Source: Streptomyces sp. ISL-87
GTDB taxonomy: Bacteria; Actinomycetota; Actinomycetes; Streptomycetales; Streptomycetaceae
Assembly (NCBI RefSeq): GCF_018614095.1
Contig: NZ_JAGGOY010000076.1
Span: 1-64,000, forward strand
Direction: 5' to 3'
DNA length: 64,000 nt
This document shows, one piece after another, positions 17,016-25,972 of this stretch (positions are counted from its first letter, which is position 1; each line of letters begins with the position of its first letter). Below the pieces are notes generated by a model. The model worked only from the letters and a program-made list of their open reading frames with translations. It ran no database searches and had not been told where the DNA came from. Both the position numbers and the translations under genes were made by a program.

Positions 17016-18022
17016 CGGCTGCCCCGCTTGATGAACTCCTCCAGCTTGGCCGCTTCGGCGCCGGTGACGATCTGCGGTCCGGTGAGCACCGGGCGGCCGC
17101 CGCCGAGCGAGTCCGCGTTGTAGCGGTAGAGCCAGAGCAGGTCCACGGCCTCGTACCCCTGGAGGTAGGGCTGCTGGTCCACGGCGAAGCCGAGGGCGCC
17201 GGACTTCAGGTCGCGGGCCACGGACTCGTTGAGGTCGAAGGTGTCCACCTCGGCCTTGCTGCCCGCCGCGTCCTTCGCCTTGACGGCGGTGGGGGCGAAG
17301 GGGGCGCCGAGGGTGAGGATCGAGTCGACGGCGGGGTCGGCCTGGAGCTTCGCCTGGATGGCCGCCTGGACGGAGGGCATGTTCGTGCCCTCGACGTACA
17401 GGTTCTCCATGGACCCGCCGAAGGTCTTCTTGGCCCCGGCGCAGCGCTGCTCGTGGCCGACGTTGCCCTGCTCGTGCAGGACGCAGACGGCCTTCTTCCT
17501 GCCGCGCTTGGTCAGCTCGGTGCCGACCGCCTCTCCGGCGATCTGCTCGTCCTGGCCGATGTGGGTGAGGGCGCCGTACTCGGCGGACTGGGCGGATCCG
17601 GAGTTGACGGTGACCACCGGGATGCCGGCCTTGACGGCCTTGGCGATCACGTCCTTGAGGGCCTCGGGCTTGGCGAGGCTCACGATGAGCCCGTCCACCT
17701 TCTGGTCGATGGCGTTCTGGACGAACTGGGCCTGCTGCTGCGCCTGGTCGTCGTGGGCGTAGACGAAGTTGATGTTGTCCTTCGCCGAGGCCTCCTTGGC
17801 GCCCTTCTGCACGATGTCCCAGAAGGTGTCGCCGTCGCCCGCATGGGTGACCATCGCGAAGGTCCAGCGCGGGGTGGACACGGCGGGCCGGCCCGCCTCG
17901 GCGGCCTTCGCCCGCTCCTCGGCGCGCTTGCCGCCCGTGCTGCTGCAACCCGCGAGGGAGGCTCCCAGCACCGCCGCGAGCACGGCGCCGACGACGCGTA
18001 CCCCTGTCCGAACCCTAGCCAC
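17012..18022 (-). CDS. Sugar ABC transporter substrate-binding lipoprotein
   Basis: The extracellular receptor of the importer, 336 residues, Peripla_BP_4/RbsB fold. From a GTG at 18022 there is a compact lipoprotein signal (RVRTGVRVVGAVLAAVLGAS then LAGC), with AGGGAAAGG about 10 bases upstream; an ATG at 18073 is an alternative. Typical strands include VDGLIVSLAKPEALK, IPVVTVNSGS and GALGFAVDQQPYLQGYEAVD. Inositol or a pentose are the best guesses given the divergent IolG-like gene. It heads a five-gene minus-strand operon: receptor, permease, ATPase, ROK kinase, membrane protein. Confidence 0.9.
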   Translation of the reverse strand: MARVRTGVRVVGAVLAAVLGASLAGCSSTGGKRAEERAKAAEAGRPAVSTPRWTFAMVTHAGDGDTFWDIVQKGAKEASAKDNINFVYAHDDQAQQQAQFVQNAIDQKVDGLIVSLAKPEALKDVIAKAVKAGIPVVTVNSGSAQSAEYGALTHIGQDEQIAGEAVGTELTKRGRKKAVCVLHEQGNVGHEQRCAGAKKTFGGSMENLYVEGTNMPSVQAAIQAKLQADPAVDSILTLGAPFAPTAVKAKDAAGSKAEVDTFDLNESVARDLKSGALGFAVDQQPYLQGYEAVDLLWLYRYNADSLGGGRPVLTGPQIVTGAEAAKLEEFIKRGSR

Positions 18023-18158
18023 GTCGCCGTGCCTTTCCCTCGTCGTGCGTGCCACTGATGTCAAAGCGGTCATTCCGGTTCCAGCCGCCCAGTATCCGCC
18101 ACAGTGGACCACGGGAGCCCATCGGGGCCTTCAGGACCATCGAGACGCCCCGGGCCGA

Positions 18159-18187
18159 TTGACAGGTCCCCCGGACGGGGTCAGGTT
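18159..18187 (+). promoter_or_regulatory. Promoter of the inositol-dehydrogenase-like gene
   Basis: TTGACA (18159-18164), 17-bp spacer, CAGGTT (18182-18187). The -10 box ends 6 bases before the ATG at 18194, so initiation would fall at or next to the start codon and the message may be leaderless. Confidence 0.45.
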
Positions 18188-18193
18188 GAGTGC

Positions 18194-19198
18194 ATGCGCA
18201 TCGGGCTCATCGGAACGGGCCGGATCGGCTCGTTCCACGCGGCGGCACTGGCCCGCAACCCGGAGGCGGGCTCCCTCCTGCTCGCCGACGCCGATCCCGC
18301 GCGGGCGGTGCGGCTCGCGGACCGGCTCGGGGCCACGGCCGCGCCCTCCGTGGAACAGATCTTCACCTGGGGAGTGGACGCGGTGGTCGTGTCCTGCGCC
18401 ACCGACGGACACGCCGAGCTGGTCGTCCGGGCCGTGCGCGGCGGGCTGCCGGTGTTCTGCGAGAAGCCCGTGGCCCCTGATCTGGCACGGAGCCTGGCGG
18501 TGCTGCGCGAGGTGGCCGCGATGGACGGTCTGCTCCAGCTGGGGTTCATGCGCCGCTTCGACGCGGGATACCGCACCGCGCGGGAGCTGGTCCGCTCGGG
18601 CGCGCTGGGCCGGCTGCACACCGTACGGACGATGACGGCCGATCCCGCCCCGCCGGCCGCCGCGTACCTGGCGACCTCCGGGGGGCTGTACCGCGACTGC
18701 CTGGTGCACGACTTCGACATGGTGCGCTGGGTGACCGGGTGCGAGGTGGCCGAGGTGTACGCGACCGGGTCGGACGCGGGTCCGGCGCGGTTCCGGGAGG
18801 CCGGTGACATCGACACGGCCGCGGCCGTGCTCACGCTGGACGACGGGACGCTGGCGACGTGTACCGGTACGCGGTGCAACGGCGCCGGGTACGACGTACG
18901 GATGGAGCTGGCCGGGGAGCTGGACCAGGTCTCCTCCGGGCTGGACGACCGTACGCCGATCGCCTCGACCGAACCGCACGGCCCGCCCCCGGCGAGCAAG
19001 CCGTGGACGGGGTTCCTGGAACGATTCGCCCCCGCCTACGAGGCGGAGCTGGCGGCCTTCGTGCGGCTGGTGCGCGGAGAGGGCCCCAACCCGTGCGACG
19101 GCCGGGAGGCCCTGGCCGCGATGCGCGTGGCGGAGGCGTGCGAGCTGTCGCGGCGGGAGCGGCGCCGGGTCCGGATGGAGGAGGTCCCGGACCTGTGA
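18194..19198 (+). CDS. Gfo/Idh/MocA oxidoreductase, inositol 2-dehydrogenase-like
   Basis: A 334-residue NAD(P)-dependent sugar or cyclitol dehydrogenase. The N-terminal Rossmann motif is IGLIGTGRIGSFHAAAL, the conserved EKPVAPD follows near residue 97, and the C-terminal domain contains YRDCLVHDFDMVRWVTG with the catalytic Asp and His arrangement seen in IolG. I use the ATG at 18194; upstream codons are unlike the family. It is divergent from a sugar ABC/ROK operon, so the two units probably handle the same compound. myo-Inositol is plausible, since IolG and CUT2 importers often co-occur, but scyllo-inositol or another sugar is not excluded. Confidence 0.85.
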   Translation: MRIGLIGTGRIGSFHAAALARNPEAGSLLLADADPARAVRLADRLGATAAPSVEQIFTWGVDAVVVSCATDGHAELVVRAVRGGLPVFCEKPVAPDLARSLAVLREVAAMDGLLQLGFMRRFDAGYRTARELVRSGALGRLHTVRTMTADPAPPAAAYLATSGGLYRDCLVHDFDMVRWVTGCEVAEVYATGSDAGPARFREAGDIDTAAAVLTLDDGTLATCTGTRCNGAGYDVRMELAGELDQVSSGLDDRTPIASTEPHGPPPASKPWTGFLERFAPAYEAELAAFVRLVRGEGPNPCDGREALAAMRVAEACELSRRERRRVRMEEVPDL

Positions 19199-19228
19199 GG
19201 GGGGTGTGCCGGTGGCCATGGGCCGGGA

Positions 19229-20422
19229 CTACCAGCGCACCGGCAGCCGGGTCACGCCCCGCATCAGGCTGCCCCCGATCCAGACCGGCGGGCCCGCGTC
19301 GGGGTCCTCGGCCAGCTCCGGGAAGCGTTCCAGCAGGCCCCGGATGGCTGTGCGGCCCTCCATACGGGCCAGCGGGGCGCCGATGCAGAAGTGCAGCCCG
19401 TGCCCGAAGGCGAGGTGCCCCTGGGGGCCGCGCCGGATGTCGAACGTGTCGGGCTCGGCGTAGCGCCCGGGGTCGCGGTCGGCGCCGGCCAGCGAGACCA
19501 GGACGGTGGCCCCGGCCGGGATGAGGGCGCCGCCGAGCTCCATGTCCTCGCGGGCGTAGCGGTAGGTGGCGTTCTGCACCGGGCCCTCGTAGCGGAGCAT
19601 CTCCTCGATCGCCCCGTCGAGGAGGCCGTCGTAGTCTGCGCGCAGGGCGGCGAGCTGGTCGGGGTGGGCCAGCAGGGCCCGTATGCCGTTGGAGATGAGG
19701 TTCACCGTCGTCTCGTGGCCGGCGACCAGCAGCAGGAAGGCCATCCCGATCAGCTCGTCCGGGGAGAGGGAGTCGCCGTCCTCGTCGCGGGTGCGGATCA
19801 GGGCGCCGAGCAGGTCCTCGTCCGGGGCTTTGGCCTTGGCTTCGATGAGCTCGCCGAGATAGACGCTGAGCTGCTGGTGGGCGCTGGTGTCCGGGGCGCC
19901 GCTGGGCGCGACGACCTCCTTGGACCAGTAGCTGAAGCGCTCGCGGTCCAGGTCGGGGACGCCCAGGAGTTCGCAGATGACGGTCATGGGCAGCGGGAAG
20001 GCGACGGCCTTGATGAGGTCGGCGGAGCGCTGCGGGCGTGCGGCCATGGCGTCGAGCAGTTCCCCCGTGACCTGCTCGACGCGGGGGCGCAGGCCCTCCA
20101 TGCGGCGGGCGGTGAACTCGCGGGCGACCAGGCGGCGCAGCCGCGTGTGGTGCGGCGGGTCGGACTCCAGCATGTTGGTGTTGGCGGCGGTGGGCACCAG
20201 GCCCGGTATGTTGCCGCCGCTGTCGCGCCAGTTCTTCAACAGGCCCGGGTGGTTGAGGGCCTGCCGGGCCTCTTCGTAGCCGACCACGAGCCAGGTCGGG
20301 GCGTACTCGGTGGCCGAGACATCGACGCGGTGAACCGGGCCCGCCGCCCGCAGTCGGGCGTAGAAGGCGTACGGGTCGTCATGGAAGTCCGCGGAGTTCA
20401 TGCTGATGTCCGGCTGTGGCAT
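19229..20422 (-). CDS. Cytochrome P450, CYP107-like
   Basis: A 397-residue soluble P450. The heme loop is LAFGHGLHFCIGAPLARME, the I-helix motif LLVAGHETTVNL, the K-helix EEMLRYEGPVQ, and DPPHHTRLRRLVAREFT marks the C-helix. These fit the CYP107 group, which in Streptomyces hydroxylates macrolides, steroids and other secondary metabolites. No biosynthetic cluster or ferredoxin gene is next to it, so the substrate is unknown. The gene ends 30 bp past the stop of the convergent dehydrogenase. Confidence 0.92.
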   Translation of the reverse strand: MPQPDISMNSADFHDDPYAFYARLRAAGPVHRVDVSATEYAPTWLVVGYEEARQALNHPGLLKNWRDSGGNIPGLVPTAANTNMLESDPPHHTRLRRLVAREFTARRMEGLRPRVEQVTGELLDAMAARPQRSADLIKAVAFPLPMTVICELLGVPDLDRERFSYWSKEVVAPSGAPDTSAHQQLSVYLGELIEAKAKAPDEDLLGALIRTRDEDGDSLSPDELIGMAFLLLVAGHETTVNLISNGIRALLAHPDQLAALRADYDGLLDGAIEEMLRYEGPVQNATYRYAREDMELGGALIPAGATVLVSLAGADRDPGRYAEPDTFDIRRGPQGHLAFGHGLHFCIGAPLARMEGRTAIRGLLERFPELAEDPDAGPPVWIGGSLMRGVTRLPVRW

Positions 20423-20474
20423 GTAGCCACCCTACGGCGGCAGTTCGGCGCTGGACCCGCCGTTTTCCGGCCAC

Positions 20475-21392
20475 TCACGCGGTGGCCGCGCGGCGGCCCC
20501 AGGCGGTGCCTGCGAGGACGAGCGCGGCGCCCGCGAAGCCGGCCGGGCCGAGGTGTTCGCCTCCGATGGCGATGCTGGCGGCGGCCGCCCACAGGGGTTC
20601 GGTGCCGAGGAGCAGGCTGACGCGGGAGGGCGAGGTACGGCGTACGGCCCACATCTGCACGAAGAAGGCGAAGAGGGTGCAGAAGACGGAGAGGAAGGCG
20701 AGTCCCGCCCACTCGGCGGGGCCGAAGGCGGTGGCGGCGGCCCAGGGGCTGTCGCCGGTGCCGGGCAGTGCGGCCAGTACGGCGAACACGAGCACGGCGC
20801 CGCCGAGCTGGACGGTGGTCAGCGACAGCGAGTCGGCGTCCTGGACGGCCTTGATCCGGGCCATCAGCAGCACGTGCGCGGTGCGGGCGAGGGCGGCGCC
20901 GAGGATGAGCAGGTCGCCGGTGCTGGGCGCGCTGAACCCGGCGCCCTGGGTGAGCAGCACGACGCCGGCGACGGAGACGGCGGCCGCGCCGAGGAAGGCC
21001 GGCGAGGGTGCGGTGCGGCGGACGGCGGCCTCGGCGAGCGGGGTGAAGATCATGGTCAGGCTGATGATCAGCCCGGCGTTGGTGGCGGAGGTGTGCACGA
21101 CCCCGTAGGTCTCCAGCAGGAAGATCCCGCCGAGTACGAGGCCCAGCAGTCCGGCGCCGCGCAGCTGGGCGGGACTCAGCCCGCGCAGCCTCCGCCACCC
21201 GGCGACGACGAGGACCGGCAGCACCAGCGCGAAGCGGAGGACGAGCACCGCGACCACGGTGTGCGTGGCGGTGATGCCCTTGGCGGCGAGGTAGCTCCCG
21301 CCCCAGACGACGGCCAAGGCCAGGACGGGCAGATCGGCGAGCCAGGCCCTGCGGGGGGCGAGGGCGAGGGCGGCCAGGGCGGTCGAGGTCAC
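20475..21392 (-). CDS. EamA/DMT-family transporter
   Basis: A membrane protein of 305 residues with ten hydrophobic segments arranged as two EamA repeats (first from VLALAVVWGGSYLAAKG, second from AVSVAGVVLLTQGAG). These drug/metabolite transporters export small metabolites such as amino acids; the substrate cannot be predicted. I place the start at the GTG at 21392, which has GGAG six bases upstream; a GTG at 21440 would add 16 residues. It is upstream of the CYP107-like gene on the same strand with an 82-bp gap but with no obvious functional link. Confidence 0.85.
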   Translation of the reverse strand: MTSTALAALALAPRRAWLADLPVLALAVVWGGSYLAAKGITATHTVVAVLVLRFALVLPVLVVAGWRRLRGLSPAQLRGAGLLGLVLGGIFLLETYGVVHTSATNAGLIISLTMIFTPLAEAAVRRTAPSPAFLGAAAVSVAGVVLLTQGAGFSAPSTGDLLILGAALARTAHVLLMARIKAVQDADSLSLTTVQLGGAVLVFAVLAALPGTGDSPWAAATAFGPAEWAGLAFLSVFCTLFAFFVQMWAVRRTSPSRVSLLLGTEPLWAAAASIAIGGEHLGPAGFAGAALVLAGTAWGRRAATA

Positions 21393-21613
21393 CGGGGTCT
21401 CCAACGGCGGGAAGCGGGTGGAGGCTTCGGTGACTCGCACGGGTGCGGCTCACCGTACCGGAGCCGATCATGACCGGTCGACCCCTTTTGCGGGCCGGTG
21501 GCGGCGGCCCCTTCATCGGCGGGGACGTGGCATGAACGGCCCCGTGGCATCGGCGGGCACGTGGTCCAGCCGGAGCTGGACCCCCGGTGGCCACGGTTGC
21601 TTCGGGTCCTGGG

Positions 21614-22231
21614 TCAATCCAGGAACGAGCCGAAGGCGGCGCGGCCCGTCGGCCGGTAGGTGTGGATGGCGATGCCGCTCGACGTCGTACGGGAGCTCGT
21701 CAGCTCGCAGGCCGTCGGCAGCCCGCCGGTCGGGAACAGCCGGCGCCCGGCGCCCAGGAACACCGGGTAGACGAGCAGGTTCAGCTCGTCCACGAGGTCC
21801 CGGGCCAGCAGCCACTGGGCGAGCTGCCCGCTGCCGTGCACCTGCAGCTCGCCGTCGAGCCCGTCCTTGACCCGGACGATCTCGCTCTGCAGCTGCTCCC
21901 CGTCGAGCACGGTCGCCGGGCCCCAGGCGGGCTCCTTGAGCGTGGTCGAGGCCACGTACTTCGGCAGCCTGTTCAGGTTGCCCGCGATCGGGTCGGCGGG
22001 GTCGTCGTGCTGCGGCCAGTACGACGCGAAGATCTCGTACGTCCGCCGCCCCAGCAGGAACGCCCCGGTCCGGCCGAAGACCTCGGTGACGAACTCCCCC
22101 ATTTCCTCGTCGGCGTACGGCACCACCCACCCGCCGTACGCGAATCCGCCGCTGGTGTCCTCCTCCGGCCCGCCGGGGGCCTGCATCACGCCGTCGAGGG
22201 TCAGGAAAGTGGTGAGGGTCAGCTTGCCCAT
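21614..22231 (-). CDS. Dihydrofolate reductase-fold protein (RibD C-terminal type)
   Basis: A 205-residue NADPH-dependent reductase-like protein of the YyaP/YwjB type. It starts KLTLTTFLTLDGVMQAPGGPEED and contains AFLLGRRTYEIFASYWP, ASTTLKEPAWGPATVL, LQVHGSGQLAQWLLARDLVDELNL and YPVFLGAGRRLFP, all standard for this branch. Such proteins are unlikely to be the true folate enzyme; function is unknown. It is divergent from the SDR gene across 164 bp. Confidence 0.88.
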   Translation of the reverse strand: MGKLTLTTFLTLDGVMQAPGGPEEDTSGGFAYGGWVVPYADEEMGEFVTEVFGRTGAFLLGRRTYEIFASYWPQHDDPADPIAGNLNRLPKYVASTTLKEPAWGPATVLDGEQLQSEIVRVKDGLDGELQVHGSGQLAQWLLARDLVDELNLLVYPVFLGAGRRLFPTGGLPTACELTSSRTTSSGIAIHTYRPTGRAAFGSFLD

Positions 22232-22395
22232 GGCTCTGCGCTCCTAGCTCGGTCGTCCGTACGCAGGTTCAGACTCCCGGGCCGCCGCGGACTCATCGGT
22301 GCGGCGCGCGAAAACTCCATGTCCGATTCCCGCCAGCGCCCGATCACGGACTCCCATTTCATTGAACCCGCAACCATTCGGCGGAGGAGGACACC

Positions 22396-23127
22396 ATGAA
22401 CGGATCTGTGGCACTGGTGACGGGCGGCAGCCGCGGGATCGGCGCGGCGAGCGCGCTGCGGCTGGCGGAGGACGGGCTCGACGTCGTGGTCACGTACGTC
22501 AACGACGCGCGGGCGGCGGCCGAGGTGGTCGGCAAGGTGGAGGCCCTCGGGCGGCGCGCGATGGCCGTACGGGCCGACGCGGGCGAGGCGGCCGATGCCG
22601 TGGCCGCGGTGGAGGAGACCGTACGGGGCTTCGGGCAGATCGACGTCCTGGTCAACAACGCCGGGGTGGGCGTACTCGGGCCCCTCGACGGGCTGGGCCT
22701 GGCCGATGTGGACCGGGTGCTGGCCGTCAACGTGCGGGGGGCGTTCCTTGCCGCCCAGGCGGCGGCCGGGCGGATGGGCTCCGGCGGGCGGATCATCACC
22801 ATCGGCAGCTGCATGACCCAGCGGGTCCCGGGCCCCGGCGGCGCGCTGTACGCGATGAGCAAGTCGGCGCTGTCCGGGCTGACCAAGGCGCTGGCCCGGG
22901 AGCTCGGCGGGCGCGGCATCACCGCGAACCTGGTGCATCCCGGGCCGGTGGACACGGACATGAACCCGGCGGACGGCCCCTACGCGGACCCGCAGGCGGC
23001 GATGACGGCCCTCGGCAGGTTCGGCGCGGCGCCGGAGGTGGCGGCCATGGTGTCCTTCCTGGCCGGGCCGGACTCCGTGTACGTGACGGGCGCGGAATTC
23101 GCGGTGGACGGCGGCTACGCGGCGTAG
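22396..23127 (+). CDS. Short-chain dehydrogenase/reductase, FabG-like
   Basis: A 243-residue classical SDR. Cofactor motif TGGSRGIGAASAL, NNAG at residues about 90, catalytic Ser in TIGSCMTQ, and YAMSKSALSG providing Tyr and Lys. The C-terminal FLAGPDSVYVTGAEFAVDGGYAA is the usual FabG ending. Substrate unknown. The ATG has a GGAGGAGG ribosome site. The TAG stop codon is at the same time the first three bases of a 28-bp tandem repeat array. Confidence 0.92.
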   Translation: MNGSVALVTGGSRGIGAASALRLAEDGLDVVVTYVNDARAAAEVVGKVEALGRRAMAVRADAGEAADAVAAVEETVRGFGQIDVLVNNAGVGVLGPLDGLGLADVDRVLAVNVRGAFLAAQAAAGRMGSGGRIITIGSCMTQRVPGPGGALYAMSKSALSGLTKALARELGGRGITANLVHPGPVDTDMNPADGPYADPQAAMTALGRFGAAPEVAAMVSFLAGPDSVYVTGAEFAVDGGYAA

Positions 23128-23368
23128 CCCTCGCCGGGCGTGCGGAGCGGCATAGCCCTCGCCGGGCGTGCGGAGCGGCATAGCCCTCGCCGGGCGTGCG
23201 GAGCGGCATAGCCGTCGCCGGGCGTGCGGAGCGGCATAGCCCTCGCCGGGCGTGCGGAGCGGCATAGCCCTCGCCGGGCGTGCGGAGCGGCATAGCCCTC
23301 GCCGGGCGTGCGGAGCGGCGTAGCCCTCGCCGGGCGTGCGGAGCGGCGTAGCCCTCGCCGGGCGTGCG
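23125..23368. repeat. 28-bp tandem repeat array, 8.7 copies
   Basis: Eight full 28-bp units and one 20-bp partial unit run head to tail from the SDR stop codon. Each starts TAGCCCTCGCCGGGCGTGCG and ends GAGCGGCA. Copy 4 (23209) has one C-to-G change and copies 7-8 end in G instead of A; the others are identical. There is no spacer between units, so it is not a CRISPR array. The low divergence suggests recent expansion by slippage or unequal exchange. Confidence 0.97.
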
Positions 23369-23374
23369 AATACG

Positions 23375-23408
23375 CCGAAGGGGCGCACCGTCGACGGTGC
23401 CCCTTCGG
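23375..23408. terminator. Terminator hairpin between SDR and allantoicase genes
   Basis: CCGAAGGGG (23375-23383) pairs with CCCCTTCGG (23400-23408), enclosing the palindrome CACCGTCGACGGTG (23386-23399). It lies just past the repeat array and 50 bp from the convergent allantoicase stop, so it can end both transcripts. Confidence 0.8.
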
Positions 23409-23458
23409 GCCGTGCGCGCCCCGGGGGTGTCGGCCCCCGGGGCAGTCGGCGGGGGGCG

Positions 23459-24577
23459 TCAGCCGCCCAGTTCCTGGTGGCGGGCGGTCAGCGCGGCCGC
23501 GCCCGTCTCCGTCAGCGAGCCGTACAGGCGCAGGCGGGAGAAGCCGCCGTCCGGGAAGATGTCGATCCGGACGTGCGTGCCGACCGCCGGGGCGTCCAGT
23601 ACGAAGCGGTGGTTGGTGTCGGGCTGCAGGCGGGTGCGCGGCAGGAACTCAGTCCACTCGCCCTCCTCGCCGGTCTTGACCGACAGCGAGGCCCAGCCGG
23701 CCGAGTTGCCCTTGAGGTAGGCGGTGTCGATCTCGACGGCGCGGATCTCGGACTCGGCGACGAGCTGGTAGCGGATCCAGTCGTTGCCGTTGTCGCGGCG
23801 GCGGGCGGTCTCCCAGCCGTCGTCCATCTTGCGGGAACGGCCCGGGTTGATGGTGTTGGTCGGCGGGGAGTAGAAGCGGTTGGAGGCGTCCTGGACGGAG
23901 CCGCCGTTCTCCAGGGCCACCACGTCGAAGGAGCCGAGCGCGTCGAGCCACTTCGGGTCGGGCAGGACCTCGCCGTAGACGCGCAGGCGGGCGATGCCGC
24001 CGTCGGGGTGCTGGTTGACGCGCAGGTGCGTGAAGCGCTGCTCGGCGTTCACCTCGAAGCCGTTGGCCGCGTGGCCGCCGACCGGGGTGCGGGCGACGAT
24101 GGTCGTCCACTTCACGTCGTCGCCCTGGAGCTCCTCCGGGGTCGGCGCGAGGGCGCCCTCCCAGTTGGTGCCCTCGATGGAGACGGCCTGCGGCATGTTG
24201 CCGCGGAAGTGGGCGGTGTCGACGACGATGCCGCGGATGACGCCGGGGGCGCCCAGGCGTACGAGCGCCCAGTCGTGGTCCTCGGCGGTCGGCCAGGGCT
24301 GCTCGGCGGAGACACCGCGGCGGCGGCGGGTCTCCCAGCCGTCCATGATCTTGCCCTTGTGGCCGAAGTGCTCGGGGTCGAAGTGCCCGGCCTCGGCGAT
24401 GAGCAGGTTCTCGCGCTGGGCGAAGAACTCGTCGTTGGCGGCGATGACACCGGCGCCCAGCTCACGGGCGGCGAGGTTCGCGTACTGGGTGAAGGGGAAG
24501 TCCGCGGTGCGGTAGTCCGCGTACGGGTCGCCGCCTCCGTACGGGTTCGCGTTACCGGTGAAAGAGGGAATCGCCAC
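23459..24577 (-). CDS. alc: Allantoicase
   Basis: Hydrolyses allantoate to ureidoglycolate and urea in purine breakdown. The 372-residue protein shows two tandem jelly-roll allantoicase repeats, each with a KIMDGWETRRRR or KMDDGWETARRR motif (near residues 72 and 250) followed by a DTAHFRGN or DTAYLKGN strand. A GTG start (24577) lies two bases after the stop of allB with GGCAGAACTGACA upstream, so translation is coupled. The operon allB-alc reads away from the regulator allR. No ureidoglycolate lyase gene is seen in the window, so the last step to glyoxylate must be encoded elsewhere or be spontaneous. Confidence 0.95.
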   Translation of the reverse strand: MAIPSFTGNANPYGGGDPYADYRTADFPFTQYANLAARELGAGVIAANDEFFAQRENLLIAEAGHFDPEHFGHKGKIMDGWETRRRRGVSAEQPWPTAEDHDWALVRLGAPGVIRGIVVDTAHFRGNMPQAVSIEGTNWEGALAPTPEELQGDDVKWTTIVARTPVGGHAANGFEVNAEQRFTHLRVNQHPDGGIARLRVYGEVLPDPKWLDALGSFDVVALENGGSVQDASNRFYSPPTNTINPGRSRKMDDGWETARRRDNGNDWIRYQLVAESEIRAVEIDTAYLKGNSAGWASLSVKTGEEGEWTEFLPRTRLQPDTNHRFVLDAPAVGTHVRIDIFPDGGFSRLRLYGSLTETGAAALTARHQELGG

Positions 24578-24579
24578 TG

Positions 24580-25923
24580 TCAGTTCTGCCTTTCGAGGAG
24601 GAGGCCCGTGGGCTCGGTCGGGGTGCCGTGGTCGGCGATCTGCGTACCGCGCAGCCAGGTGGACTTCACGACGCCGTGCAGCGTCTTGCCCGCGTACGCC
24701 GTGACCTGGTTGCGGTGGTGGAGCTCGGCCGGGTCCACGGTGAAGGTCTCTTCGGGGGCCAGGACGGCGAAGTCGGCGTCGCGGCCGGCCTCGATCGCGC
24801 CCTTGCTGCCCAGTCCGGCCAGCGCGGCCGGGGCGGCGGACATCCAGCGGGCGACGTCCTCCAGGGTGCGTCCGCGGCGGCGGGCCTCGGTCCAGATCGC
24901 CGGGAGGCCCAGCTGGAGCGAGGAGATGCCGCCCCAGGCGGTGGCGAAGTCGCCGGTCTTCAGGTCCGCGGTGGAGGGCGAGTGGTCGGAGACGATGCAG
25001 TCGATCGTTCCGTCGGCGAGCGCGTCCCACAGCAGGTCCTGGTTGGCGGCCTCGCGGATGGGCGGGCAGCACTTGAACTCGGTGGCGCCGTCCGGGACTT
25101 CCTCGGCAGTCAGGGTGAGGAAGTGCGGGCACGACTCGACCGTGATCTGCACGCCCTCGGCCTTCGCGGCGGCGATCAGCGGCAGCGCGTCGGAGGAGGA
25201 CAGGTGCAGGACGTGGACGCGGGCGTTCAGTCGCTTCGCCTGGGCGATCAGGTTCTCGATCGCGGTGTTCTCGGCATCCTTGGGGCGGGAGGCGAGGAAG
25301 TCGGCGTACTTGGGGCCCGGGTTCTGCGGCGCGGACTCCAGGTGGTGCGGGTCCTCGGCATGCACGATCAGCAGACCGCCGAAGCCGGTGATCTCGGCGA
25401 GGGAGGTGGCCAGCTGCTCCTGGTCGAGCTGAGGGAACTCGTCCACGCCCGAGGGCGACAGGAAGCACTTGAAGCCGAAGACGCCGGCGTCGTGCAGCGG
25501 GCGCAGGCCCTTGACGTTGTCCGGCAGCGCGCCGCCCCAGAAGCCGATGTCCACGTGCGCCTTGGTACGGGCGACCTCCTGCTTGACGCGCAGGTGGTCC
25601 ACGGTGGTGGTCGGCGGAAGGGAGTTGAGGGGCATGTCGAGGATCGTGGTGATGCCTCCGGCCGCGGCGGCGCGGGTGGCCGTCCAGAAGCCCTCCCACT
25701 CGGTGCGGCCGGGATCGTTCACGTGGACGTGGGTGTCCACCAGGCCGGGGAGCAGGACGTCGTCTCCGAAGTCCTCCAGCCGGGCTCCGGCCGGCACTTC
25801 GGCCTCGTACGCCAGCACGGCCGTGATCTTCCCGCCGGCGACGGCCACCGAAGCGGCACGCGTCCCCTCGGGGGTGATGACGCGCGTCGAGCGCAGTACC
25901 AGTTCCACAGCCACGTCGGACAC
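24580..25923 (-). CDS. allB: Allantoinase
   Basis: Opens the hydantoin ring of allantoin to allantoate. A 447-residue amidohydrolase: metal motif VDTHVHVNDPGRTEWEGF near residue 61, the bridging Lys in FGFKCFLSP, histidines in LIVHAEDPHH and VHVLHLSSS, and the catalytic Asp in CIVSDHSPS. It starts with GTG (25923), preceded by GGGGAGG. First gene of the allB-alc unit, whose upstream region carries the TTCAAC/GTTGAC palindrome. Regulation by the divergent AllR is very likely. Confidence 0.96.
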   Translation of the reverse strand: MSDVAVELVLRSTRVITPEGTRAASVAVAGGKITAVLAYEAEVPAGARLEDFGDDVLLPGLVDTHVHVNDPGRTEWEGFWTATRAAAAGGITTILDMPLNSLPPTTTVDHLRVKQEVARTKAHVDIGFWGGALPDNVKGLRPLHDAGVFGFKCFLSPSGVDEFPQLDQEQLATSLAEITGFGGLLIVHAEDPHHLESAPQNPGPKYADFLASRPKDAENTAIENLIAQAKRLNARVHVLHLSSSDALPLIAAAKAEGVQITVESCPHFLTLTAEEVPDGATEFKCCPPIREAANQDLLWDALADGTIDCIVSDHSPSTADLKTGDFATAWGGISSLQLGLPAIWTEARRRGRTLEDVARWMSAAPAALAGLGSKGAIEAGRDADFAVLAPEETFTVDPAELHHRNQVTAYAGKTLHGVVKSTWLRGTQIADHGTPTEPTGLLLERQN

Positions 25924-25955
25924 GGAACCTCCCCATCTACTTCCACAGAGCGAAA

Positions 25956-25972
25956 TTCAACGTTCTGTTGAC
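25956..25972. promoter_or_regulatory. Purine-regulon palindrome upstream of allB
   Basis: TTCAACGTTCTGTTGAC, with TCAA and TTGA arms separated by 7 bases, lies 33 bp upstream of the allB start. A weak minus-strand promoter (TTGACT at 26003-25998, AAGACT at 25980-25975) would place the transcript start inside it. The 327-bp gap between allB and allR holds nothing else firm; an AT-rich TGGAATTAAGATTTCA near 26060-26076 resembles an IclR-type site. Confidence 0.7.

Noticed and set aside
23125..23368. CRISPR array
   Set aside because: The 28-bp units are contiguous with no spacers, and no cas genes are present.
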